From JAWLFI01 sp964525165 (GTDB lineage Bacteria; Bacteroidota; Bacteroidia; Chitinophagales; Saprospiraceae): DNA of 64,000 bases. The notes beneath the pieces were generated by a model. The model was not told where the DNA came from and ran no database searches. It was given only the letters and a program-made list of their open reading frames with translations. The position numbers and the translations under genes are program-made. This document shows positions 51,342 through 60,621 of this stretch, piece after piece; within the stretch, counting starts at the first letter, position 1; every line of letters starts with the position of its first letter. Location of the stretch: positions 1-64,000 of the forward strand of contig CAZGGG010000002.1 in NCBI GenBank assembly GCA_964525165.1. Reading direction: 5' to 3'.

Positions 51342-51941
51342 TTAGCATCCACAATTATCACATTCATAAATGATCCAAGGATACATAGAAGTGCTCAATG
51401 CAGTATTGAAAAAGTAATTTTGATTGAATGGTGGCCTATCATCTGCAGGAAATTCATCCATATACTCTAGCACTCGTAAGCCATCTTCATGCTCTAATAA
51501 GCCTGTGACTTGGTCACAACCCTCTACCATTTGAATATCCGTTGAAGGCCCACAACAATCTATACAATCATAGGTAAAAACAGCTGACAATAAATAGGGC
51601 CCATCTTCCGGGACGTCGATCGTCCGTTGAATGGATGATGTGTTATTAAAGTTATACTGTTGAGAAGTAATTGTTCCTTCCCAAAATAGTTCAGGCATAG
51701 GCATAGGATCAATATCTCTGATAACATCAACTCTAAGGTAGACTTCTAAAGACTTTACTGCAGCATGGTTACAAGATTGAACTTTAAAATGGTTATTCAA
51801 AATATCTTGCAGAGCACTTATTGGTACTTCTAAAACCAAATTCCCAACATTTGTATTATCATTCGTGAACTGATCTGTAAAATTTGGATTAGCGCAGCCG
51901 CCCATTATCATTACAATTAATGCAAATAGTAAAGTCCTCAA
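51342..51941 (-). CDS. Cys-rich lipoprotein of unknown function (199 aa), islet
   Basis: Signal peptide with lipobox MIMGGC (Cys16). The mature part contains a strand-rich region (GNLVLEVPISALQDILNNHF, then VKSLEVYLRVDVIRDI), the cluster YDCIDCCGPSTD and a C-terminal YECDNCGC. Nine or so cysteines in a short protein suggest disulfides or metal binding. No family is recognised. It is first of the three islet genes; 28 nt separate it from the next start. Confidence 0.65.
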   Translation of the reverse strand: MRTLLFALIVMIMGGCANPNFTDQFTNDNTNVGNLVLEVPISALQDILNNHFKVQSCNHAAVKSLEVYLRVDVIRDIDPMPMPELFWEGTITSQQYNFNNTSSIQRTIDVPEDGPYLLSAVFTYDCIDCCGPSTDIQMVEGCDQVTGLLEHEDGLRVLEYMDEFPADDRPPFNQNYFFNTALSTSMYPWIIYECDNCGC

Positions 51942-52251
51942 AATAATTAATTTTAATTAACAATTACATCTAATTAAAGAAAGAAAGAAAGCTCTAATTT
52001 TAACATTTCCTTAACATATTAAGATTATTATAAATACTTCAGTTGGTCCTCTTCGTAAATAATTGGTTTTGCTTGATATGAGAAATGGTATAGCTCATCT
52101 GAATAGCAGAAACCAGAGGCGATTTTAAAAACTTTAGGCAGTAACTTCGAACATAACAGACCACCCGTGCAACTGAAATTCTATAATAACTTCCTCACCC
52201 TCATTTATTGATCGAGATAAAGGTGATAGCTTATCAACCGCTGAAATCTAC
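51942..52251. other. AT-rich intergenic region between the islet and parC
   Basis: About 310 nt without a convincing gene. It begins with an AT-rich stretch containing an AAAG repeat (51977-51992). A nonamer TTATCAACC at 52231-52239 is repeated directly at 50161-50169, next to the parC relic. It probably contains the islet promoter, but no clear TAnnTTTG was found. Confidence 0.5.
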
Positions 52252-54834
52252 TTAGTCATCGTTCCCACTAAAAAGATCCGGTTCGATATCTAAATCAACC
52301 GTATCCCCTGCTTTCAATTCTTGCTTGGGTTTCTCTTCTTTGAATTGGACCTCTTTTACTTTGACTTTATAGTCAGATAGTTTGTTCCCCAAAGAGCGCC
52401 AACCTTTAACGTCTATAAAATCAACTAGATCAACTGTCTCTTCAATGTTCTCTCCTTTGCTTTTGTACTGATACGTAACAATAGGATGGGGTTCTGTATA
52501 AATAGCAAGCAAGCTGGACTTTTTATGATCCGTTATGTACTCGAATTCTTGGTCAATGGAACTGGTTTCGATTTGGAATCTTTTTACAATGGACCATGAG
52601 CGTTCGCCATCATAATAAATGGCAGACAAGACGATTTCGGGATCAAACTTATTGACATAGACAGCCTTTTCTACATTGATCTTAACCAAATTAAGATCCA
52701 AATCCTTCAACTCATAAGAGCCGTTTTTATATAAGACTAGAATCTGGTCTCCCGTATCATATGCCCCAATATATTTCCCTCTTTCTTCCGTATTGAGTCT
52801 TCCGGAAACTTCATCCATCCAGACTTTCAAGGCGCCCAGAGTAGATTTCCCTTCCTCTTTCAGACTTACCTTATAAACCGGATACTTTGTAATGGTATTT
52901 CCTTTTGAACCTCTTCCCTTGATATCCAATTCTGCAAAATCAAAGTCAAAATTTTTCTTACGTGCTCGAGAGCTTTGGGTCAATTGCACAGAAATAATTT
53001 CAGCCTCACCATTAGGATTTGCTGAAAAGTAAAGCATCTTACTACCTTTTTCTCCCGTGGTGAGGTCGTATTCTCTATCACGAGTAATGGCTTTTACGTT
53101 GAACCTCTTTCCGTAGGTTCTGCCCGTTTTACCATCAATATACACCATATTGTAGGTCGTACGCTCATCCCCTTTCTGCCAGACTGCAACATGAATGATA
53201 TTTTTTCCTACATAGACCTTATCATCGATACGAACGACTTTAAAGGTGCCATTCTTCATAAACACGATGATGTCATCTATATCTGAGCATTCCGCAACAA
53301 ATTCATCTTTCTTTAGTCCGGAACCAATAAAGCCATCTTTGCGATTCACATACAGTTTGGCATTATTGGCGACTACTTGAGCTCTTTCAATAGTTTCAAA
53401 CGAAGTAATTTGGGTCTTCCGCTCTTTCCCTTGGCCATATTTATCGATCAATTTTTGGAAGTATGCGATCGCATAATCATTCAGATGAGCCAAATGATAC
53501 TTGACTTCTTCCAGTTCATCCTGCAAAGCCTTCATCTGCTCATCTGCCTTGAAGGTATTGTACTTAGAGATCCGCTTGATCTTGATCTCCGTGAGCTTTA
53601 CAATGTCTTCCTCTGTGACATCACGTAAGAGCACAAAATCCGCCCCTTTATTTTCCCGCGAAGGGGTTGAAACATATTGATGTAAGCCTGCATCAATCAC
53701 TTCCAATACAGCTTCCCAGGTTTCGCACTCCTCAATATCTCGGTAGATTCTCTTTTCAATAAAGATTTTCACCAATGAAGCCATGAGCAACTGCTCTTCC
53801 AGCTCACTTTTACGAATCTCTAATTCTTGACGCAGTAGCTCTTTGGTTTGATCCGTGCAAATTCCCAATACATCCTCTACTCCCATAAAATGGGGGCGAT
53901 CCTCCATGATGATACAAGCATTAGGACTAATACTTTCCTCACAACGTGTAAATGCATACAATGCATCCATCGTCAACTCAGGAGAGGTTCCGGAATGTAA
54001 ACTTATAGCGACCTCCACTTCTTTGGCGGTATTATCAACCACTTGCTTGATCTTGATCTTTCCTTTATCATTAGCTTTTAGAATGCTATCGATCAAAGCA
54101 TCCGTTGTCACTCCATAGGGTAATTCCGTAATCAAGAGGGTATTCTTATCGTCCTTCTCAATCCTAGCTCTTACTTTTACGCGTCCTCCCCGCTTTCCGG
54201 AGTTGTACTCACTTACATCTATCATCCCTCCCGTCTGGAAGTCCGGATAGAGCTTAAATTTTTTACCCTGAAGATATTTGATACTAGCCTCCAGCAACTC
54301 CACGAAATTATGCGGTAAGATGCGCGTGGATAAGCCCACAGCAATCCCCTCCACTCCCTGAGCCAGTACCATAGGGAACTTGACAGGCAAGGTAACCGGT
54401 TCTTTTTTTCGGCCATCATAAGCAAGTTGCCACTCTGTCGTTTTAGGGTTGAACAAGACTTCTAAAGCAAAATCTGTCAACCTTGCCTCAATGTATCTGG
54501 ACGCAGCAGCGGGATCGCCGGTACGCACATCTCCCCAGTTTCCTTGAGGATCAATCAGCATATCTTTTTGCCCCATATTCACCAATGCATCACCAATTGC
54601 CGCATCCCCGTGCGGGTGGTACTGCATCGTTTGTCCAATAATATTGGCTACTTTGTGGTACCGTCCATCGTGCATCTGGCGCATGGCATGGAGAATCCTT
54701 CTCTGAACTGGCTTTAAACCATCTTCTATGGCCGGAACCGCTCTCTCCAGTATCACATAAGATGCATAATCCAGAAAATAATCTTCGTACATCCCTTTCA
54801 GAGATCCGTTCTCATGTGCGATATGCTCACTCAT
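52252..54834 (-). CDS. parC: DNA topoisomerase IV subunit A (GyrA/ParC family)
   Basis: Type IIA topoisomerase A subunit of 860 residues. The winged-helix/tower part has YASYVILERAVPAIEDGLKP, the conserved MQYHPHGDAAIGDALVNMGQ, and the active-site Tyr in AASRYIEARLT. A six-bladed C-terminal domain follows, and the acidic tail ends LDIEPDLFSGND. It matches the Bacteroidota ParC type better than GyrA (no GyrA-box seen). It separates linked daughter chromosomes, with ParE encoded elsewhere. A second, divergent copy of its last 35 codons lies 2.2 kb downstream. Confidence 0.85.
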   Translation of the reverse strand: MSEHIAHENGSLKGMYEDYFLDYASYVILERAVPAIEDGLKPVQRRILHAMRQMHDGRYHKVANIIGQTMQYHPHGDAAIGDALVNMGQKDMLIDPQGNWGDVRTGDPAAASRYIEARLTDFALEVLFNPKTTEWQLAYDGRKKEPVTLPVKFPMVLAQGVEGIAVGLSTRILPHNFVELLEASIKYLQGKKFKLYPDFQTGGMIDVSEYNSGKRGGRVKVRARIEKDDKNTLLITELPYGVTTDALIDSILKANDKGKIKIKQVVDNTAKEVEVAISLHSGTSPELTMDALYAFTRCEESISPNACIIMEDRPHFMGVEDVLGICTDQTKELLRQELEIRKSELEEQLLMASLVKIFIEKRIYRDIEECETWEAVLEVIDAGLHQYVSTPSRENKGADFVLLRDVTEEDIVKLTEIKIKRISKYNTFKADEQMKALQDELEEVKYHLAHLNDYAIAYFQKLIDKYGQGKERKTQITSFETIERAQVVANNAKLYVNRKDGFIGSGLKKDEFVAECSDIDDIIVFMKNGTFKVVRIDDKVYVGKNIIHVAVWQKGDERTTYNMVYIDGKTGRTYGKRFNVKAITRDREYDLTTGEKGSKMLYFSANPNGEAEIISVQLTQSSRARKKNFDFDFAELDIKGRGSKGNTITKYPVYKVSLKEEGKSTLGALKVWMDEVSGRLNTEERGKYIGAYDTGDQILVLYKNGSYELKDLDLNLVKINVEKAVYVNKFDPEIVLSAIYYDGERSWSIVKRFQIETSSIDQEFEYITDHKKSSLLAIYTEPHPIVTYQYKSKGENIEETVDLVDFIDVKGWRSLGNKLSDYKVKVKEVQFKEEKPKQELKAGDTVDLDIEPDLFSGNDD

Positions 54835-54852
54835 AATTCATCTTTATACCCT

Positions 54853-54860
54853 CAAAAATA
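54853..54860 (-). promoter_or_regulatory. Probable -7 box of parC
   Basis: TATTTTTG on the minus strand, 18 nt upstream of the parC ATG. No matching -33 box. Confidence 0.45.
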
Positions 54861-54987
54861 CTTATTATATTAAGAAAAATAAGATGTATGGCAAAGCATA
54901 AGAAAAAGCTAAAGATTGTTAAAGTATCTTAAGCATATATTTTGCTCATATGATAGCTTCATCTTATCCCGTTACAAATGAAAAAAC

Positions 54988-55572
54988 ATGAAACGATCGC
55001 TCTCTTTCATCCTGCCCCTGTTGTTTTTTGGCAGTGCAGCTATCGCTCAGTTAGAACTGAGAATCAGTGGAGGTATCAATTCTTCTGCCTACAGTCAGGA
55101 TTTCAATGATATAGAGTTTCGGGAAGGTTGGGGCTATCAATTTGGAGCTGATATTCAAATAGGGAATCTTTGGTATCTGCAAACGGGTTTGTTCTTTGAA
55201 ACCCTTGAAAATGGCATCATTGAAGGAGATTTTAGCACGCCCGTACGCGATATTCAGATTGAAAGGCTTCGGGCACCTTTGTACATTGGTCACCGTTTTT
55301 TCAATCGTTCCTCTCTCCTCAATCTGAGAATATTTACCGGACCTAATGCCTCTATCATTGTGAATAGCAGGCTCGGAGAAAGTTTGGACTTGGAGGATGA
55401 TGACTTCAATCGCACCCTGGTGGGTTGGAATTTAGGAGCCGGATTAGATCTTGCTTTTCTGTTCGTAGATGCGGGTTATATGTTTGGCTTAAACGACGCT
55501 TTTATCGGCGGAAATAGTCATTCCTCTAATAATTTGTTCTTTGCGAATGCAGGTATAAGGATTAAATTTTGA
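54988..55572 (+). CDS. Outer membrane beta-barrel protein (PorT/OMP_b-brl type)
   Basis: Small predicted porin-like barrel of 194 residues with a signal peptide (PLLFFGSAAIAQ) and alternating strands (LELRISGGINSSAYS, WYLQTGLFFETLENG, GWNLGAGLDLAFLFVDAGYM, FANAGIRIKF). The last strand ends in an aromatic-basic-aromatic pattern used for outer-membrane insertion. The function is unknown. It precedes the sigma-factor operon by 150 nt. Confidence 0.8.
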   Translation: MKRSLSFILPLLFFGSAAIAQLELRISGGINSSAYSQDFNDIEFREGWGYQFGADIQIGNLWYLQTGLFFETLENGIIEGDFSTPVRDIQIERLRAPLYIGHRFFNRSSLLNLRIFTGPNASIIVNSRLGESLDLEDDDFNRTLVGWNLGAGLDLAFLFVDAGYMFGLNDAFIGGNSHSSNNLFFANAGIRIKF

Positions 55573-55722
55573 GGGCCCTAAGCCCACAACACCCTGATAA
55601 CCAACACAATAAAAATATCAACACGTAAATTCACCACTTTCTTTTTATATATTTAGTTTAACATTGCAGCATATGGGCTCTTAGGGACGTTATAGTGAAA
55701 GCAATGGATCATCGTTTGTATT

Positions 55723-56283
55723 GTGAATATTAGTTTAGCATATAGCGGAGAAGAAAGAGATTTGATAGAAGCCTGTGTTCGTCAAGAAAGATGGGCACAG
55801 CGCATCATTTATGAGGCGTATTATGGTCCAATGATGGGTATTTGCATGCGATACGCATCCAATGCAGAAGAAGCGGAAGACACCTTGCATGAAGCATTCA
55901 TCAAAATTTTCAAGAGCATAGACCAGTATAAAATTGGAACTTCACTGTATTCATGGATTCGAAGGATTATTGTCAATACTTCTATAGACCAATACCGCAA
56001 AAGAAGTAGACGAAGAACAGAAGATTTGGATACAGCCTATGACTTGAGCAGCAATCAACCAGGAGCCGTGAGCACGGCTACCGAGAAAGAAATTCTTCGC
56101 TGCGTACAAAGATTGACGCCCACCTATCGCAATGTGTTCAACCTATATGTTATGGAAGGTTATTCACATCGGGAAATTGGAGAACAATTAGGAATCTCAG
56201 AATCGACCTCTCGGTCCAATCTTGTGAAAGCAAGAGCCAAACTAAGAGAAATGTTGAAGGAAAAAGGAATACTACATGTCTAA
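55723..56283 (+). CDS. ECF-type RNA polymerase sigma factor
   Basis: Sigma-70 family factor of 186 residues with regions 2 and 4 only. Region 2: EAYYGPMMGICMRYASNAEE, AEDTLHEAFIKIFKSIDQYK and SLYSWIRRIIVNTSIDQYRK. Region 4: LTPTYRNVFNLYVMEGYSHR with EIGEQLGISESTSRSNLVKA. GTG start at 55723. The next gene starts inside its last codons (ATG at 56276), an arrangement typical of a sigma factor and its membrane partner or anti-sigma factor. Confidence 0.9.
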   Translation: MNISLAYSGEERDLIEACVRQERWAQRIIYEAYYGPMMGICMRYASNAEEAEDTLHEAFIKIFKSIDQYKIGTSLYSWIRRIIVNTSIDQYRKRSRRRTEDLDTAYDLSSNQPGAVSTATEKEILRCVQRLTPTYRNVFNLYVMEGYSHREIGEQLGISESTSRSNLVKARAKLREMLKEKGILHV

Positions 56284-56661
56284 AGATGCTTTAGACGATA
56301 TGATCAAAAAAGCGCTGGAAAAAGTGGAACAAGAACAGCGCAAACCGGACTGGGATGAGTTCAGTCATGAGCTCCATGCCGGAGAGCTTAATGATTTTGA
56401 TCGCAGCGTGAAAAATCACTTGGAGGAACTTAGTTTTCAATCGCCGAACGCCTGGGATCGTTTTGAGGATAAGTTGGCAGATGTCACAGATACCCCTCAT
56501 ACCGTGGATCATGCTGTGCGAGATCACTTACATGAACATGAAGTAGCGTATTCAGAAAATAGCTGGATGAAATTAAGTGCTCTTCTGGACTTAACTGAAG
56601 TCAGAGAACGCCGTATTCTCATTCAGAAGTTAGGAGAACTGAGCATTTTTACAATCCTCAT
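56276..56661 (+). CDS. Sigma-factor partner protein, N-terminal part with three repeats (cut by gap)
   Basis: N-terminal cytoplasmic part overlapping the sigma gene by 8 nt. It contains three copies of a 40-45-residue helical unit: DDMIKKALEKVEQEQRKPDW then DEFSHEL; FDRSVKNHLEELSFQSPNAW then DRFEDKL; VDHAVRDHLHEHEVAYSENS then WMKLSALL. Each has (V/I)xxxLxx...W..(F/L)...L. The RILIQKLGELSIFTILI segment that follows begins a transmembrane helix and enters the gap. The unit resembles N-terminal segments of other Bacteroidota proteins encoded beside ECF sigma factors, so an anti-sigma role is likely. Confidence 0.75.
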
Positions 56662-56671
56662 NNNNNNNNNN
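56662..56671. other. Assembly gap (10 N) inside the sigma partner gene
   Basis: Ten N in the transmembrane segment. The frame after the gap that fits the downstream protein differs from the frame implied by exactly 10 bases. Confidence 0.95.
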
Positions 56672-57963
56672 TTTTTGTCATCCCGCTGGCTTTACCCGAA
56701 AAGTCGCAGAATCAGAATCAGCATCCACTACCTGAGGAACAGCTGTATGCACAAAACCAACAAACTTTATTTGAGGAAAATCAGAAAGAGGTCACACATA
56801 CATTGGTTGCGCCTTCTTCTGCTTCCGCAAAAGAGATTACGCATAAAGACGAAAAACTAGATTTTGCCGAAAGGCAGAAAGCGGTCCCTACCAAAACGAT
56901 CCTTCCTTTAGCTCATGAGCCTTGGGGTAAATTCGAGTCCGGGCAATCAAATATCAACAACCCTTCCATTTCTTCAGAAAAGGGAACAGCCCATTTGAAA
57001 AATGAGATGTCCTGGCGCAGCTTGAAAAACTTGCCGCAAATATTACCCTCTGTGGCACTTCATACGCCTCTTGGGGATACCGAAGAGCTCCGTTTTTTGC
57101 CTGCTACAGCACTGTCTGAGCTAAATGGACCAAGCTTCAATTTGGCTACTTTTGACAGACCTGTGGAAGCTTTACAACCCATAGCATCTAAAGACATCAA
57201 TCTATTGGAACCTGAGATGAGTTTGCAACCCTCTCTGGTGAAGGCCGCCCCCAGCAGAGGGCATACGTCTTTAGCCATATTTGCAGCACCTCTTATCCAT
57301 TTGGTCAGCACACCCTACGATGAGGTCTATCAGGTCAGAGAACACAATCAAGTAAAACCCGGGATTGCACTGGGTCTGGAGGTCGAACACACGAAAGGCA
57401 AAGCTTCTTATGGAGGATCTTTCCAATATCAGGAGCTTGCCTACACTCCTCCCCTTGTAACCGAAGTCTATGGTGGAACCCTTGAAGAAGGCTACCAAGC
57501 TGTTCGATTAGAACAAATACAGCTAAGCATGGCTAGTTTATCCATCTTTGCGAGACAGCATTACGCATTTAATAGAAAGCTGTCCTTTTTTGCTCATTTT
57601 GGAGGTGGGATAAATATGGCGCTGAATGCCCACTATGACATCAGCGAAGGCATCCTTACGGCCAATGGAGCTATTATTCCCCAAAATCTGCAGGATTTCA
57701 CCCCACCTAGCGAGGGAAATAAACAACCGGACCTATTATTAAAGAAAGAGTTTCACCAGGGCATTTTGGAAGGAGGTGGCTATAATGAAAATAGTTACAT
57801 GTCTATAGAAATTGGAGCAGGCATCGATTATCAGCTTAACACGAATACTCATTTATTTGCTTCTGCCATTTCCAATCTATCCCCTTTCAGAGATGGGATA
57901 GGACCGAATAGGGATAAAATTCAAAACATCAGTTTACGCCTCGGGTGCAAATACTACATGTAG
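56672..57963 (+). CDS. Sigma-factor partner protein, periplasmic linker and beta-barrel-like C-terminal part
   Basis: Read in the frame starting FVIPLALPEKSQNQNQHPLP, this continues the protein from 56276. The end of the membrane helix is followed by a Gln/Pro/Ser-rich linker of about 180 residues and then a C-terminal domain with beta-barrel-like strands (HTSLAIFAAPLIHLVS, KASYGGSFQYQELAYTP, LSFFAHFGGGINMALNAHY, MSIEIGAGIDYQLNTNTHLF, ISLRLGCKYYM). A protein that spans from the sigma factor's side to the outer membrane is unusual. The internal ATG at 56803 is not a real start. It converges on smpB with 6 nt between. Confidence 0.75.
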
Positions 57964-57969
57964 TGTACA

Positions 57970-58431
57970 TTATATATTCAGGTTGCGGCGCTGTAAGTCT
58001 CTTTTTTGATCTTTCTTCTTAATCGAGTCTCGTTTGTCAAACACTTTCTTTCCTCTTGCCAGTGCAATTTCCAGCTTGACCAGCCCTCTTTCATTTACGT
58101 AGATTCGAACCGGAACAATGGAATATCCTTTTTCTTTGACTTTCTTTTGTAGTGACCTTAATTCCGCTCGTTTCAGAAGAAGTTTCCTCTTTCTAAGTGG
58201 ATCATGGTTTTTATCAGACCCAAATTTATATTCTGAAATATGCATCTTCATGAGGTACAGCTCATCTCCTAGAAAGAAGCAATAAGCATCTCCCATATTG
58301 ACTCCTCCATTCCGAATAGACTTTACTTCGGACCCTGTTAATTGAATCCCAGCCTCGTACTTTTTATCCAGATGGAACTGAAAAGAAGCTTTTTTATTGA
58401 CGAATTCTATTTCAGGTTGTTGTTGAGACAT
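57970..58431 (-). CDS. smpB: SsrA-binding protein SmpB
   Basis: trans-translation factor of 153 residues that delivers tmRNA to stalled ribosomes. Landmarks are FHLDKKYEAGIQLTGSEVKS, IRNGGVNMGDAYCFF, HDPLRKRKLLLKRAEL and the basic C-terminal tail KKVFDKRDSIKKKDQKRDLQ. The ATG follows the DPP IV stop codon directly (TAAATG). tmRNA itself was not found in the window. Confidence 0.95.
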   Translation of the reverse strand: MSQQQPEIEFVNKKASFQFHLDKKYEAGIQLTGSEVKSIRNGGVNMGDAYCFFLGDELYLMKMHISEYKFGSDKNHDPLRKRKLLLKRAELRSLQKKVKEKGYSIVPVRIYVNERGLVKLEIALARGKKVFDKRDSIKKKDQKRDLQRRNLNI

Positions 58432-60621
58432 TTACGACTTTAGATTTTGATTGAGGAAGGACGTGATTTTATTAAACACATGCACACGAAGATAGCCTCC
58501 ACTTATGGAATGGTCTTCATTGGGATAGACGTAGCTTTCAAATTGCTTATTGTTATGCATCAAGGCATTCATCAACTCAGCTGAATGTTGGAAATGGACA
58601 TTATCGTCTGCAAGACCATGTATTAACAAGAAAGCACCTTTTAGTTGATCGGCTATAAACATGGGTGCATTCTGATCATATCCTTTTGGATTCTCCTCGT
58701 ATCTTCTCATGTATCGTTCCGTATAAATGGAATCATACCATTTCCAGTTTGTAACAGGTGCAACGGCTACGGCAGCATTGAATACATCATTACCCTTCAG
58801 TAAGGACAAGCTCGACAAATAACCTCCATAGCTCCACCCGAATATAGAGATGCGTTGGGGGTCTACTGCTTCCCATAGTGACAACTCCTTAGCAGCATCG
58901 ATCTGGTCTTCAGTTTCCAATTTGCCGAGTTGGAGATAGGTCTGCTTTCTAAAGTCTTCACCCCGAGCGCCCGTTCCTCGATTATCCAAGCAAGCGACAA
59001 TATATCCTTGCTGCACCAGCATCTGGAACCACCAATAATACTTTCCTTTAAATCGGTGCGTGACCTGTTGAGAGTTTGGGCCTCCGTACAAATGCATCAG
59101 CACCGGGTACTTTTTGCCAGGATCTGTTGATTCAGGCATGATGACAAAGCCATTTAGCTTTTCGCCATTACGGTTAGTAAAAACATAAGGTTTCATTTCT
59201 GCTACCTGGAAGTATTCTTGTTCTGTCCGTAAATGATCATTTGAAATCAAGGTCCGTAAGACTCCTCCTTGTTCGTTTTTCAAGCTATAGACGGGCGGTT
59301 GATTCATCGTTTCAAACCCATGGATATATACTTTAAAATCAGGACTAAACAGGGCGGTGTTCCAACCTTCCTCTCCTTCAAGAATTTGAACCTTTGCAGT
59401 ATTGATCTCAATCGTCAATATTTCCCTTTGCAAAGCAGACTCGGAGGCCGCCTGCAGGTAAATTTTTTGGTTTTCCGGATTGTATCCATAAAAATCAGTC
59501 ACATCCCACTCACCCTGACTCAAACACTTAAGCTCATCTCCTTGATAATCATACAAATACAGATGTCTCCATCCGTCTTTTTCAGTCATCCAAATAAACT
59601 GTTGCTTAGAAGGAATAAATGTCAGGTGATCGTGGATGCTTATATACCTTTCGTTCGTCTCTTGTAATAAAACCCTTTGGGTACCTTTTTGTACATCATA
59701 AGCCATTAAGATCAATTCATTCTGTAAGCGGTTTAGGTAAAACACTACCAGTTCATTGGTTTCGGGTATCCATTTCATTCTGGGGATATAGAAATCATCC
59801 TTCATTTCAGGTATGGGAAGATCCAGCGTCCCTTGATTTTGTACATCATAGACTCTAACCTTAACCTTCGAATTAGTCTGACTGACTTTTGGGTATTTAA
59901 AAGAATAGTCTCGAGGGTAAATACCATCCTCATAATATTTCATGCTGAATTCGGGCACTTCAGATTCATCAAAACGGATATAGGCGATGTATTGGCTGTT
60001 AGGTGACCATTCAAATGCACGAGTCATGTATAATTCCTCTTCATAAGCCCAATCAGCCGCACCATTGATGACTTCGTACCACTTTCCGTCCCGTGTCAAT
60101 TGAGTTCGTTCACGGGTTTCCGTATTCAGCATATAAAGATTGTTGGATCTGACATAAGCAAGCTTTTTACCTGTCGGATCAAATGTCGGATACATTTGTT
60201 TGCCTGCCGGATCAAGCACCAAAGATTGCTCCGACTTTTGATGATGGATGATATAATTCGCTTTATAAGATCGACGATAAATTTTTTCCTTATCTGTTTC
60301 TATGATTAAGGATGCTTCTTGAGGACCCCAACTGACTTTGGACGCTTTAATCTCCTCTTTGCCAGATAGTTTGAGATTCTTTACATTGAATATTTCTTTC
60401 GGTTCTTCTTCCCCCAGAATATCGTATGATTTTAGACTTCCGGCTCTAAACCGAGTGTAATGTCTGCCATCATTCTGAAAAGAGAAAGAGCCTACTCTCT
60501 CTGTATATAGGCTACTCCCTCCCCAAATCAATTCATTGGATAAGCTTTTATTTTGGGCGCTAAGCTCCAAACTCAAGAAAGTTCCCAGGAATAGGGTGAA
60601 GACAAATAGATTACGTAACAT
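58432..60621 (-). CDS. S9 family dipeptidyl peptidase IV
   Basis: Exported serine peptidase of 729 residues that removes X-Pro dipeptides. The signal peptide (LFLGTFLSLELSAQ) is followed by the DPP IV beta-propeller (with AFEWSPNSQYIAYIRFDESE and the Glu pair AYEEELY used for N-terminus recognition) and the alpha/beta-hydrolase domain. Catalytic residues are Ser in IFGWSYGGYLS, Asp in LIHGLADDNVHF and His in NEDHSISGGY. It is third in a tightly packed kinase-regulator-peptidase-smpB operon. Confidence 0.93.
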   Translation of the reverse strand: MLRNLFVFTLFLGTFLSLELSAQNKSLSNELIWGGSSLYTERVGSFSFQNDGRHYTRFRAGSLKSYDILGEEEPKEIFNVKNLKLSGKEEIKASKVSWGPQEASLIIETDKEKIYRRSYKANYIIHHQKSEQSLVLDPAGKQMYPTFDPTGKKLAYVRSNNLYMLNTETRERTQLTRDGKWYEVINGAADWAYEEELYMTRAFEWSPNSQYIAYIRFDESEVPEFSMKYYEDGIYPRDYSFKYPKVSQTNSKVKVRVYDVQNQGTLDLPIPEMKDDFYIPRMKWIPETNELVVFYLNRLQNELILMAYDVQKGTQRVLLQETNERYISIHDHLTFIPSKQQFIWMTEKDGWRHLYLYDYQGDELKCLSQGEWDVTDFYGYNPENQKIYLQAASESALQREILTIEINTAKVQILEGEEGWNTALFSPDFKVYIHGFETMNQPPVYSLKNEQGGVLRTLISNDHLRTEQEYFQVAEMKPYVFTNRNGEKLNGFVIMPESTDPGKKYPVLMHLYGGPNSQQVTHRFKGKYYWWFQMLVQQGYIVACLDNRGTGARGEDFRKQTYLQLGKLETEDQIDAAKELSLWEAVDPQRISIFGWSYGGYLSSLSLLKGNDVFNAAVAVAPVTNWKWYDSIYTERYMRRYEENPKGYDQNAPMFIADQLKGAFLLIHGLADDNVHFQHSAELMNALMHNNKQFESYVYPNEDHSISGGYLRVHVFNKITSFLNQNLKS

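Noticed and set aside
50161..52239. TTATCAACC direct repeat as a target-site duplication of a transposon
   Set aside because: Only nine bases, no inverted ends and no transposase or integrase between the copies. Kept only as a possible recombination mark.
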